DNA of 53,500 nt from Maribacter sp. (GTDB lineage: Bacteria; Bacteroidota; Bacteroidia; Flavobacteriales; Flavobacteriaceae). The position numbers and the translations under genes were made by a program. The notes beneath the pieces were generated by a model. The model searched no databases. It worked only from the letters and a program-made list of their open reading frames with translations, and was not told where the DNA came from. Of this stretch, positions 1 through 7,996 are shown in pieces. The DNA lies in the NCBI GenBank assembly GCA_029287355.1, contig JARFRH010000118.1, forward strand, positions 1 to 53,500. Direction: 5' to 3'. How positions within the stretch are numbered: position 1 is the stretch's first letter; every line of letters begins with the position of its first letter.

Positions 1-69
1 CAGATAACAAAAACGGAGATTAGAATAGTTGGTAAACTGCTCAAAAAGATGAATTTTTACCTAAAATAG
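1..69 (+). CDS. Possible 3' end of a gene entering from the left (partial)
   Basis: Frame 1 is open from the first base for 22 codons and ends at a TAG at 67-69; the other two forward frames hit stops almost at once. The encoded tail is basic and hydrophobic and matches nothing I recognise. It would converge on purA, whose stop is 84 bases further on. An open stretch of this length in AT-rich DNA can occur by chance, so this is only a possibility. The rest of 70-152 shows no gene, and a minus-strand ATG near 100 is followed by a stop after eight codons. Confidence 0.25.
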   Translation, partial: QITKTEIRIVGKLLKKMNFYLK

Positions 70-152
70 GATTTTTTAAAGAAGTCTTCCGACTATTGGC
101 ATAGATTTAATACTGGTTATTCACAAAAAAGACACTCGAAAGTGGCTTAATT

Positions 153-1424
153 TTATCTATGTATGGTCTGAGTTCTATCGGGCCCAACCGAAACTATTTT
201 AATGGGTACTTCGAGCTCTTTTTCCAAGAAGGCAATGTATTCATTCAAAGCTTTCGGAAATTGTTCAACTTTGGTCATTTTAGTCAGGTCTTCCGCCCAA
301 CCGTTCATTTGCTTGTAGATGGGTGTTACGTTCTCATCCTCAATATTATAGGGCAGATGTGTAATTTCAGTTCCCTTATAGGTATAGGCTGTAGCGACCT
401 TCAATCTTTTGAATCCACTTAGAACATCACCTTTCATCATCATTAATTCCGTGACACCATTTATCTGAACGGCATATCTTAAGGCGACCAAATCCAACCA
501 GCCACATCTTCTTGGTCTACCCGTTGTGGCACCAAATTCGTTACCAACGCGACCCATGGTTTCCCCATCTTCATCAAAAAGCTCAGTAGGGAAGGGGCCA
601 CTACCAACTCGCGTTGCATATGCCTTAAAAATACCCTTGACATCACCTATTTGATTAGGTGCAACACCCAAACCTGTGCATGCTCCCGCCGCTGTAGTAT
701 TTGAGGAAGTAACATAAGGGTAAGTGCCAAAGTCAATATCCAATAAGGAACCCTGAGCGCCTTCCGCCAAAATCTTTTTGCCTTTTTTTTGAGCCTGATA
801 CAAATATTCTTCACTATCTATGAAGGTTAGTTCCTTTAGTTCCTCAACGGCCGCACAGAATTCTTTTTCCAAATCTTTCAGGTCATATTGAATATCCACG
901 TCGTAGAAATCGATCATGGCTTCATGCTTATTAGCAAGGGCCCTATATTTTTCCTTCCAATCGGATAATTCCAAGTCACCAATACGCATTCCGTTTCTGC
1001 CGGTTTTATCCATATAGGTCGGACCGATTCCTTTTAATGTGGAACCTATTTTCGCTTTGCCCTTCGAGGCTTCAGATGCGGCATCTAACAAACGGTGCGT
1101 GGGTAAAATCAAATGCGCTTTGCGTGAAATCAGCAAAATCGATTTGATATCCAGTTCGAATTTTTTTAAGGCATCAAGTTCCTTTTTAAAGATCACAGGG
1201 TCGATTACCACTCCGTTGCCTACCACATTAAGGGCGTTTTTATGGAAAATTCCTGATGGAATCGTATGTAGAACATGTTTGATACCATCAAACTCTAGCG
1301 TGTGTCCTGCATTTGGCCCCCCTTGAAAGCGAGCAATGATATCGTAATTTTTGGTAAGAACGTCGACAATTTTACCTTTTCCTTCGTCACCCCATTGTAG
1401 GCCTAACAATAAATCTACTGCCAT
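153..1424 (-). CDS. purA: Adenylosuccinate synthetase
   Basis: This enzyme condenses IMP with aspartate using GTP, the first committed step to AMP, in the cytosol. The 423-residue protein has the family's usual length. Near the N-terminus is the GDEGKGK phosphate-binding loop, followed by the NAGHT stretch. Further along are the KGIGP(T) and GAQG segments, TGRPRRCGWLD and the C-terminal SVGPDR(T)QTI motif. The start is an ATG with the motif-bearing N-terminus immediately after it. It lies 27 bases downstream of the Fur-like gene and is probably co-transcribed with it and with the RelA/SpoT gene. Nothing unusual is seen. Identification is secure from motif content and length. Confidence 0.98.
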   Translation of the reverse strand: MAVDLLLGLQWGDEGKGKIVDVLTKNYDIIARFQGGPNAGHTLEFDGIKHVLHTIPSGIFHKNALNVVGNGVVIDPVIFKKELDALKKFELDIKSILLISRKAHLILPTHRLLDAASEASKGKAKIGSTLKGIGPTYMDKTGRNGMRIGDLELSDWKEKYRALANKHEAMIDFYDVDIQYDLKDLEKEFCAAVEELKELTFIDSEEYLYQAQKKGKKILAEGAQGSLLDIDFGTYPYVTSSNTTAAGACTGLGVAPNQIGDVKGIFKAYATRVGSGPFPTELFDEDGETMGRVGNEFGATTGRPRRCGWLDLVALRYAVQINGVTELMMMKGDVLSGFKRLKVATAYTYKGTEITHLPYNIEDENVTPIYKQMNGWAEDLTKMTKVEQFPKALNEYIAFLEKELEVPIKIVSVGPDRTQTIHR

Positions 1425-1451
1425 TAATATGATTGGTTAATTGTTTGTATT

Positions 1452-1913
1452 TTATTTTTTATCAGCCTTTTCCGTAGACTCGTTTTTTGTTCCGTAAAAA
1501 TAGAGCGAATGGTTACTGATCTTTATGTCGAAAACCTCTTCTATGGTCTTCTTAATAGACTGAATACGAGGGTCGCAAAACTCCATCACCTCGCCAGTAT
1601 CGGTTAAAATCACATGGTCGTGTTGCCGGTCGAAATATGATTTTTCGTATTGCGCTTGATTTTTACCGAATTGATGTTTTCGAACCAGTTTACAATCCAA
1701 TAAAAGCTCTATGGTGTTGTACAAAGTGGCTCTGCTCACTCTATAATTCTTGTTCTTCATATTGATATATAATGACTCGATATCAAAATGGTCATCACTA
1801 TCATATATTTCTTGAAGAATGGCGTATCGCTCCGGAGTTTTTCTATGCCCGTTATCCTCCAAAAAGGAGGTAAATACGTTTTTTACAATTTCCTGATCTT
1901 TGTTAGCGGCCAT
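1452..1913 (-). CDS. Fur/PerR-family transcriptional regulator lacking the CxxC zinc motif
   Basis: A 153-residue member of the Fur superfamily. The N-terminal half has the winged-helix DNA-binding pattern ([12 protein letters not shown], then [14 protein letters not shown]), and the C-terminal half has the HDH metal-binding segment at about residues 98-100. In ordinary Fur the segment after HDH carries a Cys-x-x-Cys structural zinc pair; here those positions are Leu103 and Thr106 (LTDTG), and no second C-terminal CxxC is seen. I chose the ATG at 1913 over an upstream in-frame ATG at 2030 because the extra 39 residues are unlike Fur and a promoter-like TACCTTTG lies between the two. It sits between relA/spoT and purA. 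Its regulon cannot be told from the sequence. Confidence 0.9.
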   Translation of the reverse strand: MAANKDQEIVKNVFTSFLEDNGHRKTPERYAILQEIYDSDDHFDIESLYINMKNKNYRVSRATLYNTIELLLDCKLVRKHQFGKNQAQYEKSYFDRQHDHVILTDTGEVMEFCDPRIQSIKKTIEEVFDIKISNHSLYFYGTKNESTEKADKK

Positions 1914-1939
1914 ATGCGCAGTTTTCGACTGACAATTTA

Positions 1940-1947
1940 CAAAGGTA
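1940..1947 (-). promoter_or_regulatory. Candidate -7 element (TACCTTTG) for the Fur-like gene
   Basis: On the minus strand the sequence TACCTTTG matches the Bacteroidetes -7 consensus TAnnTTTG exactly and lies 26 bases upstream of the ATG at 1913. No clear TTG -33 element is seen at the expected distance. If used, transcription would begin inside the longer reading frame, which supports the shorter start. Confidence 0.45.
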
Positions 1948-2037
1948 CATCTAAATTCTTTCTGTAGGAAGTGCGTTTTATCAACAGAAAATAAACATGT
2001 CATTATAATGGCAATAGGTAGTAAAATCAAGATGTAT

Positions 2038-4242
2038 CTAGATCCGGGTTACCGCATCAATACCGTTGATTTGTTTCAGTCTATCGATTAATTTCTTAAG
2101 AATGGAGTTGTTCTTGACCACCACGGTAATGTTTCCTGAGAACGTACCGCCATCGGTATTGAAATTAAGATTGCGCATGTTTACATGCATGTTGCCCGAA
2201 ATGACATCGGTGATTTCACTGATAAGGCCTAGGTTATCGATTCCTGTTAATTTTATTTCCGATTGAAATTCTTCTTGAGTAGAGTCAATCCACTTTGCCG
2301 AGATTATTCGATACCCGTAATTGGATTGCAGCTGAATAGCATTCGGACAATTTTTCTTATGAACTTTAATTCCTTCCGAAACACTAATAAAACCAAAAAC
2401 TTCATCGCCAGGTATTGGTTGGCAGCATTTTGATAAGGTATATTCCAGTTTTTCCTCCTCTTTACCGAACACAAGCATATCATACTTGGAAGTGATCTCA
2501 TCCTTGTCGACATCCTCCGGCACTGGATTGCGCCGAATTTTATTTTTGAAAAAACTGATGAAGGCGTTGCTATAAGAAGAAGCAAAATCCTTGATCATCT
2601 GATTGTCAATAGTACCAATTCCTACACGATAAAAAAGATCTAAACTCGTTTTTAACTTAAAGAAAACGACCATTTTATTGATGGTGTCTTCGTTCAGCGT
2701 GATTTTCTGCGATTTTAGTTTTCTGCGCAAGACTTCTTTTCCATCGAGGGCCACCCCTTTCTTTTCCTCGCGTAACGAAGACTTTATTTTTGCTCGCGCT
2801 CTTGCTGTTGTCGCATAATCCAACCAATTTTGATTGGGTTTTGCTTGGTCTGAAGTGATAATCTCAACTTGATCACCACTATGTAAGGTAGTATTTAGCG
2901 GTACCAATTTGCCATTGACTTTGGTTCCTCTAGTCCGCATTCCAACCTCGGTGTGAATGTTAAATGCAAAATCAAGAGGAGTAGCGCCCTTGGGTAAAGA
3001 CTTCAGTTCTCCAAGAGGAGTGAAGACAAAAATTTCCTTTGAATACAGATTCAATTTGAACTCCTCTACAAAATCAACTGCGTTGTTAGTGGAATTCTCC
3101 AAAGCTTCTTGTAGTTTATTGAGCCAAATATCAATACCCTGTTCTTTTTGATCACCGTGTTTGTATTTGAAATGCGCCGCATACCCTTTTTCGGCAATCT
3201 CATGCATGCGTTCACTTCTGATTTGAACTTCAACCCATCTTCCCTTTGGTCCCATAACAGTAATGTGAAGGGCTTCGTACCCGGTTGATTTCGGAGAGGA
3301 AATCCAATCGCGCAAACGCACGGGATTTGGGGTGAAGTGATCTGTGACAATGGAGTATATTTTCCATGCTATGAACTTCTCGTTTTTGGGGTCTGATTTA
3401 TAGATAATTCGAATGGCAAACTTGTCGTAGATTTCATCAAAACTCACGTTCTGAGATGTCATTTTGCGACGCATAGAGAAGATAGACTTCATCCTACCTT
3501 TGATCACATAATTGAGTCCCTCTTTTTTCAACGAATTGTCAATTACATCCGAGAATGCATCTATGTAGGCTTGTTGCTCTTCTTTCGAGTCTTCGATTTT
3601 CCCCTTGATATCTTCATAAACATTCGGTTCGGTATATTTCAAACTTAAATCCTCAAGTTCTGTTTTGATGTTATATAGCCCTATTCTATGGGCCAGTGGT
3701 GCGTAGATATAAAGTGTCTCCGATGCGATTCTTACCTGTTTGTGCTCTGGCATCGAGTCCATCGTCAACATGTTATGATAGCGATCGGCAATCTTAATAA
3801 TGATAACCCTAACGTCATCGTTCAAAGTCAGAAGCATCTTTCTAAAATTCTCGGCTTGTTGCGAGATATTCATGTCTTTCTTGAGATGCGCTATTTTGGT
3901 CAGTCCGTCAACTATTCGAGCCACGGTCTCTCCGAACATACGTTCAATATCATCCAAGGTATAATCGGAGTCTTCAACAACATCATGAAGTAGTGCGGAA
4001 GCGATAGAAACGCCATCAAGACCAATTTCAGAGGCAACTATTTTGGCCACCGCAATAGGATGGAAGATATAAGCTTCGCCAGATTTTCGCCGTTGGTCTT
4101 TATGGGCGTCCACGGCAATCTCGAAAGCAGAGCGTATCATTTTTTTGTCATCATCGGACAAATTCTGATAACTGATACGAAGCAACTCCTTATACTGCTT
4201 GGCAATCTCCTTGTTTTCTTTTTCTATTGCAATCTCTGTCAT
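2038..4242 (-). CDS. Bifunctional (p)ppGpp synthetase/hydrolase, RelA/SpoT family
   Basis: This 734-residue protein makes and degrades the stringent-response alarmone (p)ppGpp. In order it shows an N-terminal HD hydrolase domain with FHP and HDVVED (intact catalytic His-Asp and Glu-Asp); a synthetase domain containing the [11 protein letters not shown] segment and the VEVQIR strand; a TGS domain ([22 protein letters not shown]); a cysteine-containing middle region ([18 protein letters not shown]); and a C-terminal ACT domain. The length is normal for the long family members. Because the HD motif is intact, hydrolysis is expected. The gene precedes the Fur-like gene and purA on the same strand, which would place a purine biosynthesis gene under the same transcript. 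Start is an ATG. Confidence 0.96.
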   Translation of the reverse strand: MTEIAIEKENKEIAKQYKELLRISYQNLSDDDKKMIRSAFEIAVDAHKDQRRKSGEAYIFHPIAVAKIVASEIGLDGVSIASALLHDVVEDSDYTLDDIERMFGETVARIVDGLTKIAHLKKDMNISQQAENFRKMLLTLNDDVRVIIIKIADRYHNMLTMDSMPEHKQVRIASETLYIYAPLAHRIGLYNIKTELEDLSLKYTEPNVYEDIKGKIEDSKEEQQAYIDAFSDVIDNSLKKEGLNYVIKGRMKSIFSMRRKMTSQNVSFDEIYDKFAIRIIYKSDPKNEKFIAWKIYSIVTDHFTPNPVRLRDWISSPKSTGYEALHITVMGPKGRWVEVQIRSERMHEIAEKGYAAHFKYKHGDQKEQGIDIWLNKLQEALENSTNNAVDFVEEFKLNLYSKEIFVFTPLGELKSLPKGATPLDFAFNIHTEVGMRTRGTKVNGKLVPLNTTLHSGDQVEIITSDQAKPNQNWLDYATTARARAKIKSSLREEKKGVALDGKEVLRRKLKSQKITLNEDTINKMVVFFKLKTSLDLFYRVGIGTIDNQMIKDFASSYSNAFISFFKNKIRRNPVPEDVDKDEITSKYDMLVFGKEEEKLEYTLSKCCQPIPGDEVFGFISVSEGIKVHKKNCPNAIQLQSNYGYRIISAKWIDSTQEEFQSEIKLTGIDNLGLISEITDVISGNMHVNMRNLNFNTDGGTFSGNITVVVKNNSILKKLIDRLKQINGIDAVTRI

Positions 4243-4286
4243 TGTATATTAAAATTACCACAAACCAATAGACTACACAACAAAAA

Positions 4287-5513
4287 TCACGCCATAAGGT
4301 TCTTTATTCTCGCTATAAGGGGAGGGTGGGAATAATGCATGAAAACATAAGCTGGATGAGGTGTGAGATTGCTCAAACTATTTTTTGAAAGTTTTTTTAG
4401 AGAAGTGACTAATGGTCTTGCTGCAAATGTGGTTTTTGCATAATTATCGGCCTGATATTCAAATTTTCTGGAAAGGATATTCATTACCAAAGATGTCAAT
4501 TCCGATATAGGACTATATAATATGCCGAAGCCAATTAAGGCGGCATGAAAACTTGGCTGAGAAACCCCGATCGCCTTAGAAACTTCGGGATTATTTATAA
4601 ATAAAGACAGAATAAACAATGTAAAACCAAGCACAAGAATGGAAGCTGTTAAATTGAAAATGATGTGTTTGCGCTTATAGTGCCCCACTTCATGTGCAAG
4701 AACAGCAACAATTTCATCTTCTTCCAAGTCTTTGATTAGCGTATCGTAAAGCGTAACTCTTTTTTCTCTTCCAAATCCCGAGAAATAGGCATTCGCTTTA
4801 GTAGATCTTTTCGACCCATCGATGACAAAAATATGTTGCAATTCAAACCCGACTTTGGCTGCATATGCTTCAATTTTACTCTTAAGGGTTCCTTCTTCTA
4901 AAGGAGTTTGTTTATTGAAGAGGGGAACAATCAATTTACTATAAAACAAGTTCATAAAAACGACGATGCAGGTTACTAGTCCCCAAACGTATAACCAAAA
5001 GTTAGCTCCTGCCCATTGATAAAACCAAATGGCTAGCGTAATAACCCCTCCCCCAAGAATAGCCATCATCAGCCATCCTTTGAGTTTGTCAATTAAAAAG
5101 AGTTTTTTGGTCGATTTATTAAAGCCGAAACGTTCTTCGATTACAAAAGTTCGATAATAGGAAAAAGGAGTGGAAAGAATATCGCTTCCTACCGTAATGA
5201 TTCCGAAAAAAATCAAAGTGATTGCCATTTCATTGCTGCTAAAACTTCTAGCAATTTGGTCGGCCCACTCGAATCCGCCAAATACTAAAAATGCAAGGGT
5301 AAGAATAATAGAGAAGAGCGAACTCAATAAGCCGAAACGATAATTCGTTTTTTGATATGCTTGCGATTTTTGATATTCCCCTGAGTCAAAAACATCTTCC
5401 AAGTCCTTGGGAATAGCCTCTCCGTAACGTTTTGCGTTTAGGTAGTCCAAAATGGTTTCAATCAAAAATTGAAGTAGAAGAATAGCAATAATAGTATAGA
5501 ACAAAATATTCAA
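4287..5513 (-). CDS. M48-family (Ste24/CAAX protease 1-like) membrane metalloprotease
   Basis: A 408-residue integral membrane zinc protease of the Ste24 type. The zinc site is the HEVGH motif (in LAHEVGHYKRKH), with the downstream glutamate in FEYQADNYA. The sequence begins with a hydrophobic helix and has several further membrane segments on both sides of the catalytic motif. In eukaryotes this family cleaves prenylated proteins; in bacteria it is thought to act in membrane protein quality control, and the substrate here is unknown. The only plausible start in frame is TTG (5511-5513), since no ATG occurs in the N-terminal region. The gene is on the same strand as relA/spoT, 44 bases upstream of it. 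Confidence 0.93.
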   Translation of the reverse strand: MNILFYTIIAILLLQFLIETILDYLNAKRYGEAIPKDLEDVFDSGEYQKSQAYQKTNYRFGLLSSLFSIILTLAFLVFGGFEWADQIARSFSSNEMAITLIFFGIITVGSDILSTPFSYYRTFVIEERFGFNKSTKKLFLIDKLKGWLMMAILGGGVITLAIWFYQWAGANFWLYVWGLVTCIVVFMNLFYSKLIVPLFNKQTPLEEGTLKSKIEAYAAKVGFELQHIFVIDGSKRSTKANAYFSGFGREKRVTLYDTLIKDLEEDEIVAVLAHEVGHYKRKHIIFNLTASILVLGFTLFILSLFINNPEVSKAIGVSQPSFHAALIGFGILYSPISELTSLVMNILSRKFEYQADNYAKTTFAARPLVTSLKKLSKNSLSNLTPHPAYVFMHYSHPPLIARIKNLMA

Positions 5514-5633
5514 TTCGCTTGATGTTTATAGTTTGGTAATGTTGGTTCTAAAATTATAGGATAAGGTATTCTTTAAATAGACACGAATTGCACTAATTCT
5601 CATGAATAATTTATATTCTTTGCCATTTGCCAA

Positions 5634-6443
5634 CTACCTCCCCCTTTGTCGTAAGGCTTCAAAGATAACAATTGCCGCAGATACCGATACATTCATTGAA
5701 TCTATTTCTCCCTGCATGGGAATAACAATATTTTGGGTGGAATTGTGGAGCCACTCATCTGTGAGCCCTGTCGATTCTGTTCCCACAATGATTGCAGCAG
5801 CTTTTGTATAATCAACCTCGGTATACCTAATTGAAGCGGATAACGCGGTGCAATAGATAGCGATGCCATTGGCTTTAAGGAAATCAATGATTTCAGAAGT
5901 GCTTCCTGTGGCGATTTGATTGGTAAAAACACAACCCACACTTGAACGTATAATATTTGGGTTGTACATATCCCCCCTAGGGTTTGCGATAATGACCGCA
6001 TCTAAATTTGCAGCATCGGCTGTACGCAAAATAGCACCAATATTTCCCGGTTTTTCCGGTGCCTCCGCTACTAAGATTAATGAAGTCTTATTTTGGAGTT
6101 GTAGTTCTTCTAATTGATGCGGTTTTGATTTTACGATGGCCAAAACACCTTCTGTAGTTGTTCGGTACGCCATTTTTTGATAAACTTCCCTGGAGACCGA
6201 AATCAACTGGGGCAGAACGCGCAACGTTCTTGTAGATGCCATAACATCCGCTTCGGAAATAATGGTATCATAAATAAATACCGTCTGAATTTCGTAACCT
6301 GCTTTTACCGCTAATTCAAATTCCCTTTGTCCTTCCAAAACAAATAAGCCTTCTTTTTGCCGTTCCCGGGATTTTTCCTTGAGCAACAAAACCTTTTTCA
6401 CTAGTGGATTTTGAAGACTACTTATTTGTTTAATTTCGTTCAT
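5634..6443 (-). CDS. TrmH/SpoU-family RNA 2'-O-methyltransferase
   Basis: A 269-residue SPOUT-class methyltransferase expected to methylate a ribose 2'-OH on rRNA or tRNA using S-adenosylmethionine. The N-terminal 95 residues resemble the substrate-binding domain (SLQNPLVKKVLLLK). The catalytic domain has the three SpoU motifs: PGNIGAILRTADA (motif 1, with the Asn and Arg), IIVGTESTGL (motif 2) and IPMQGEIDSMNVSVSAA (motif 3). The combination resembles RlmB/TsnR-like proteins, but the target nucleotide cannot be inferred. It starts with ATG and lies divergent to the lipoprotein gene at 6503, with its own promoter candidate just upstream. Confidence 0.92.
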   Translation of the reverse strand: MNEIKQISSLQNPLVKKVLLLKEKSRERQKEGLFVLEGQREFELAVKAGYEIQTVFIYDTIISEADVMASTRTLRVLPQLISVSREVYQKMAYRTTTEGVLAIVKSKPHQLEELQLQNKTSLILVAEAPEKPGNIGAILRTADAANLDAVIIANPRGDMYNPNIIRSSVGCVFTNQIATGSTSEIIDFLKANGIAIYCTALSASIRYTEVDYTKAAAIIVGTESTGLTDEWLHNSTQNIVIPMQGEIDSMNVSVSAAIVIFEALRQRGR

Positions 6444-6448
6444 TGGTA

Positions 6449-6481
6449 CAAAAGTAATTTAAATACCTCATCTCCGACCAA
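6449..6481 (-). promoter_or_regulatory. Candidate promoter of the TrmH-type gene
   Basis: On the minus strand TTG (6479-6481) is followed after 22 bases by TACTTTTG (6449-6456), matching the Bacteroidetes pattern TTG-N17-23-TAnnTTTG. The -7 element ends five bases before the ATG, so the leader would be very short or absent. Confidence 0.5.
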
Positions 6482-6502
6482 GGGGAAATTTAAAAAACAA
6501 TC

Positions 6503-7297
6503 ATGAAATTAGCACTGATATCCCTGTTTTGCGCCGTGGCTTTGTCTTGCAAAGAAGCTCCCAAAGAAATGAAAACAAAAGCGGAAGCACCTGAGGTGGC
6601 CACTACGGTTATGGTTGGCGCCTCTAGCGTCAATATTCGAAAGGTTTTTGAGACACATGGTGGACTTGAAGCTTGGAAAAGTAAACGCACCTTATCCTTT
6701 ACTATTCCTAAGTCAAACGCTCCCGAAACTCACACTATCGATTTATATTCCCGAAACGAAAAAATTAAAACACCTGAATTTGCCATGGGTTTTGATGGAA
6801 AGGACTTTTGGTTGGTAGATGAAAATGACAATTACAAAGGCGACCCGATTTTCTACCATAATTTGATGTTTTACTTCTACAGCATGCCATTTGTATTAGC
6901 GGACAATGGAATTATGTACGCTGATGCCGAACCTCTGGAATTCGAAGGAACTTCATATCCAGGAATTAGAATAAGCTACAAGGCAGGGGTAGGTCTTTCT
7001 TCGAAGGATGAATACTATATGCATTATAACCCGAAAACTTTTCAAATGGAATGGTTAGGGTATACCGTGACCTATAGAAGTGGCGAGAAATCAGATAATA
7101 TAAAATGGATTCGCTACAATGATTGGATGACCGTTGATGAGCTAATGCTGCCAAAATCGCTAACCTGGTACGATTATGAGGGTAGAATTATACAAGCACC
7201 TAGAAAACCACTTCATTTTGAAAATGTTACGCTGAGCGCATCTTCTCAATCGGCGGACTTTTTCAATACACCAGAAGGTGCCAAAATACTCCAATAG
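6503..7297 (+). CDS. DUF6503-type lipoprotein
   Basis: A 264-residue predicted outer-membrane or periplasmic lipoprotein. The N-terminus has a short hydrophobic signal ending in a lipobox (VALSC), followed by a charged linker. From about residue 40 the sequence begins VFETHGGLEAWKSKRTLSF, the typical opening of the DUF6503 family of Bacteroidetes, and then shows beta-rich sequence with many aromatic residues (FWLVDEN, FYFYSMPFVLAD, WYDYEG). Function is unknown; the fold may resemble outer-membrane lipoprotein carriers. It is transcribed divergently from the TrmH-type gene and is separated from the molybdenum operon by a 217-base gap with hairpins. Confidence 0.85.
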   Translation: MKLALISLFCAVALSCKEAPKEMKTKAEAPEVATTVMVGASSVNIRKVFETHGGLEAWKSKRTLSFTIPKSNAPETHTIDLYSRNEKIKTPEFAMGFDGKDFWLVDENDNYKGDPIFYHNLMFYFYSMPFVLADNGIMYADAEPLEFEGTSYPGIRISYKAGVGLSSKDEYYMHYNPKTFQMEWLGYTVTYRSGEKSDNIKWIRYNDWMTVDELMLPKSLTWYDYEGRIIQAPRKPLHFENVTLSASSQSADFFNTPEGAKILQ

Positions 7298-7306
7298 CGC
7301 AACCCC

Positions 7307-7331
7307 CCTCCCCAGATGGAGTTCGGGGAGG
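7307..7331. repeat. Intergenic palindrome CCTCCCC / GGGGAGG
   Basis: CCTCCCC (7307-7313) and GGGGAGG (7325-7331) form a perfect 7-base-pair stem around an 11-base loop containing CAGATGGAGTT split across its edge. A related element lies at 40711-40727, and a decayed one sharing CAGATGAAGTT lies at 25525-25544. It starts ten bases after a stop codon, so it may also help terminate transcription of the DUF6503 gene. Confidence 0.6.
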
Positions 7332-7357
7332 AATTTAACTTAAAAAAAGGTTAAAAA

Positions 7358-7384
7358 AAGTACCGCTGAAAATAGTAGGTACTT
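7358..7384. other. Inverted repeat AAGTACC / GGTACTT
   Basis: AAGTACC (7358-7364) and GGTACTT (7378-7384) can pair over seven bases with a 13-base loop, followed by ATTTTT. It lies between the palindrome at 7307 and the terminator at 7403. It may be a weak terminator of the upstream gene or part of a structured leader for the downstream operon. Confidence 0.4.
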
Positions 7385-7402
7385 ATTTTTCCGTAATTTA
7401 GA

Positions 7403-7434
7403 AGCTCTTGCTTTTTGCAAGGGCTTTTGTTTTT
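7403..7434 (+). terminator. Rho-independent terminator or attenuator before the iorAB-like operon
   Basis: AGCTCTTGC (7403-7411) pairs with GCAAGGGCT (7417-7425) over nine bases including one G-U pair, with a TTTTT loop, and is followed by TTTTGTTTT (7426-7434). This is a classic terminator shape on the plus strand. It could end the DUF6503 transcript or, if a promoter lies further upstream, act as an attenuator for the molybdenum operon. Confidence 0.65.
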
Positions 7435-7451
7435 AATTGAACTTTTACCTT

Positions 7452-7465
7452 CCGATAATCATCGG
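7452..7465. promoter_or_regulatory. Palindrome CCGAT-AATC-ATCGG upstream of the iorAB-like operon
   Basis: A perfect five-base inverted repeat with a four-base spacer, 49 bases before the ATG at 7515. It may be an operator, but no binding protein can be assigned and short palindromes occur by chance. Confidence 0.25.
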
Positions 7466-7514
7466 GAACATGGAATGTAATTTACATAATATACGAACCC
7501 AACACATAAAGAAA

Positions 7515-7979
7515 ATGCCGACGTACAACTTAAAAATTAATGGCAGTTCTCAATCGATTGAGGCTGCGGAAGATACGCCATTGCTATGGGCTTTGCGAGA
7601 CCAATTAGATATGGTAGGTACTAAATATGGTTGTGGAATTGGACAATGCGGATCATGTACCGTTCATATTGACGGTAACGCGGTACGTAGTTGTCAGCTA
7701 CAAATTTCGCAATTGGATGGTAAGGAAATCACTACTATTGAAGGATTATCGGAAGACGGTTCTCACCCCGTGCAGAAGGCTTGGAAAGAAATTGACGTTC
7801 CACAATGTGGATACTGTCAGGCCGGTCAAATCATGACCGCTTCGGCCTTCTTAGAAAAGAATCCGAACCCTTCAAAGGAAGAAATTCGAATTGCAATGCA
7901 GGGTAATATTTGCCGTTGCTCTTCGTATAATCGAATCGAGATAGCAGTTGAAAAGGCTGCTGAAAAAAAAATGGCCTAA
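7515..7979 (+). CDS. 2Fe-2S subunit of an exported molybdenum hydroxylase (IorA-like)
   Basis: The small electron-transfer subunit (154 residues) of a two-subunit xanthine-oxidase-family enzyme, related to isoquinoline 1-oxidoreductase alpha or periplasmic aldehyde oxidase. An N-terminal plant-type ferredoxin domain has Cys40, Cys45, Cys48 and Cys60 (GCGIGQCGSC and SC). A C-terminal helical 2Fe-2S domain has Cys98, Cys101, Cys133 and Cys135 (QCGYC, CRC). I chose the ATG at 7515 because the ferredoxin fold begins directly after it; an earlier in-frame ATG at 7437 adds 26 residues unlike the family. It has no signal peptide of its own and would be exported in complex with the Tat-targeted large subunit, 17 bases downstream. 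No FAD subunit is adjacent. Confidence 0.9.
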   Translation: MPTYNLKINGSSQSIEAAEDTPLLWALRDQLDMVGTKYGCGIGQCGSCTVHIDGNAVRSCQLQISQLDGKEITTIEGLSEDGSHPVQKAWKEIDVPQCGYCQAGQIMTASAFLEKNPNPSKEEIRIAMQGNICRCSSYNRIEIAVEKAAEKKMA

Positions 7980-7996
7980 CCTAAAAATCGAAAATC

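Noticed and set aside
1914-2030. Longer start for the Fur-like gene (ATG 2030)
   Set aside because: The added 39 residues are not Fur-like and a promoter-like element lies between the two starts.
7298-7514. Molybdenum cofactor riboswitch
   Set aside because: The hairpins do not show the conserved moco RNA layout as I know it, and that class is not typical of Bacteroidetes.
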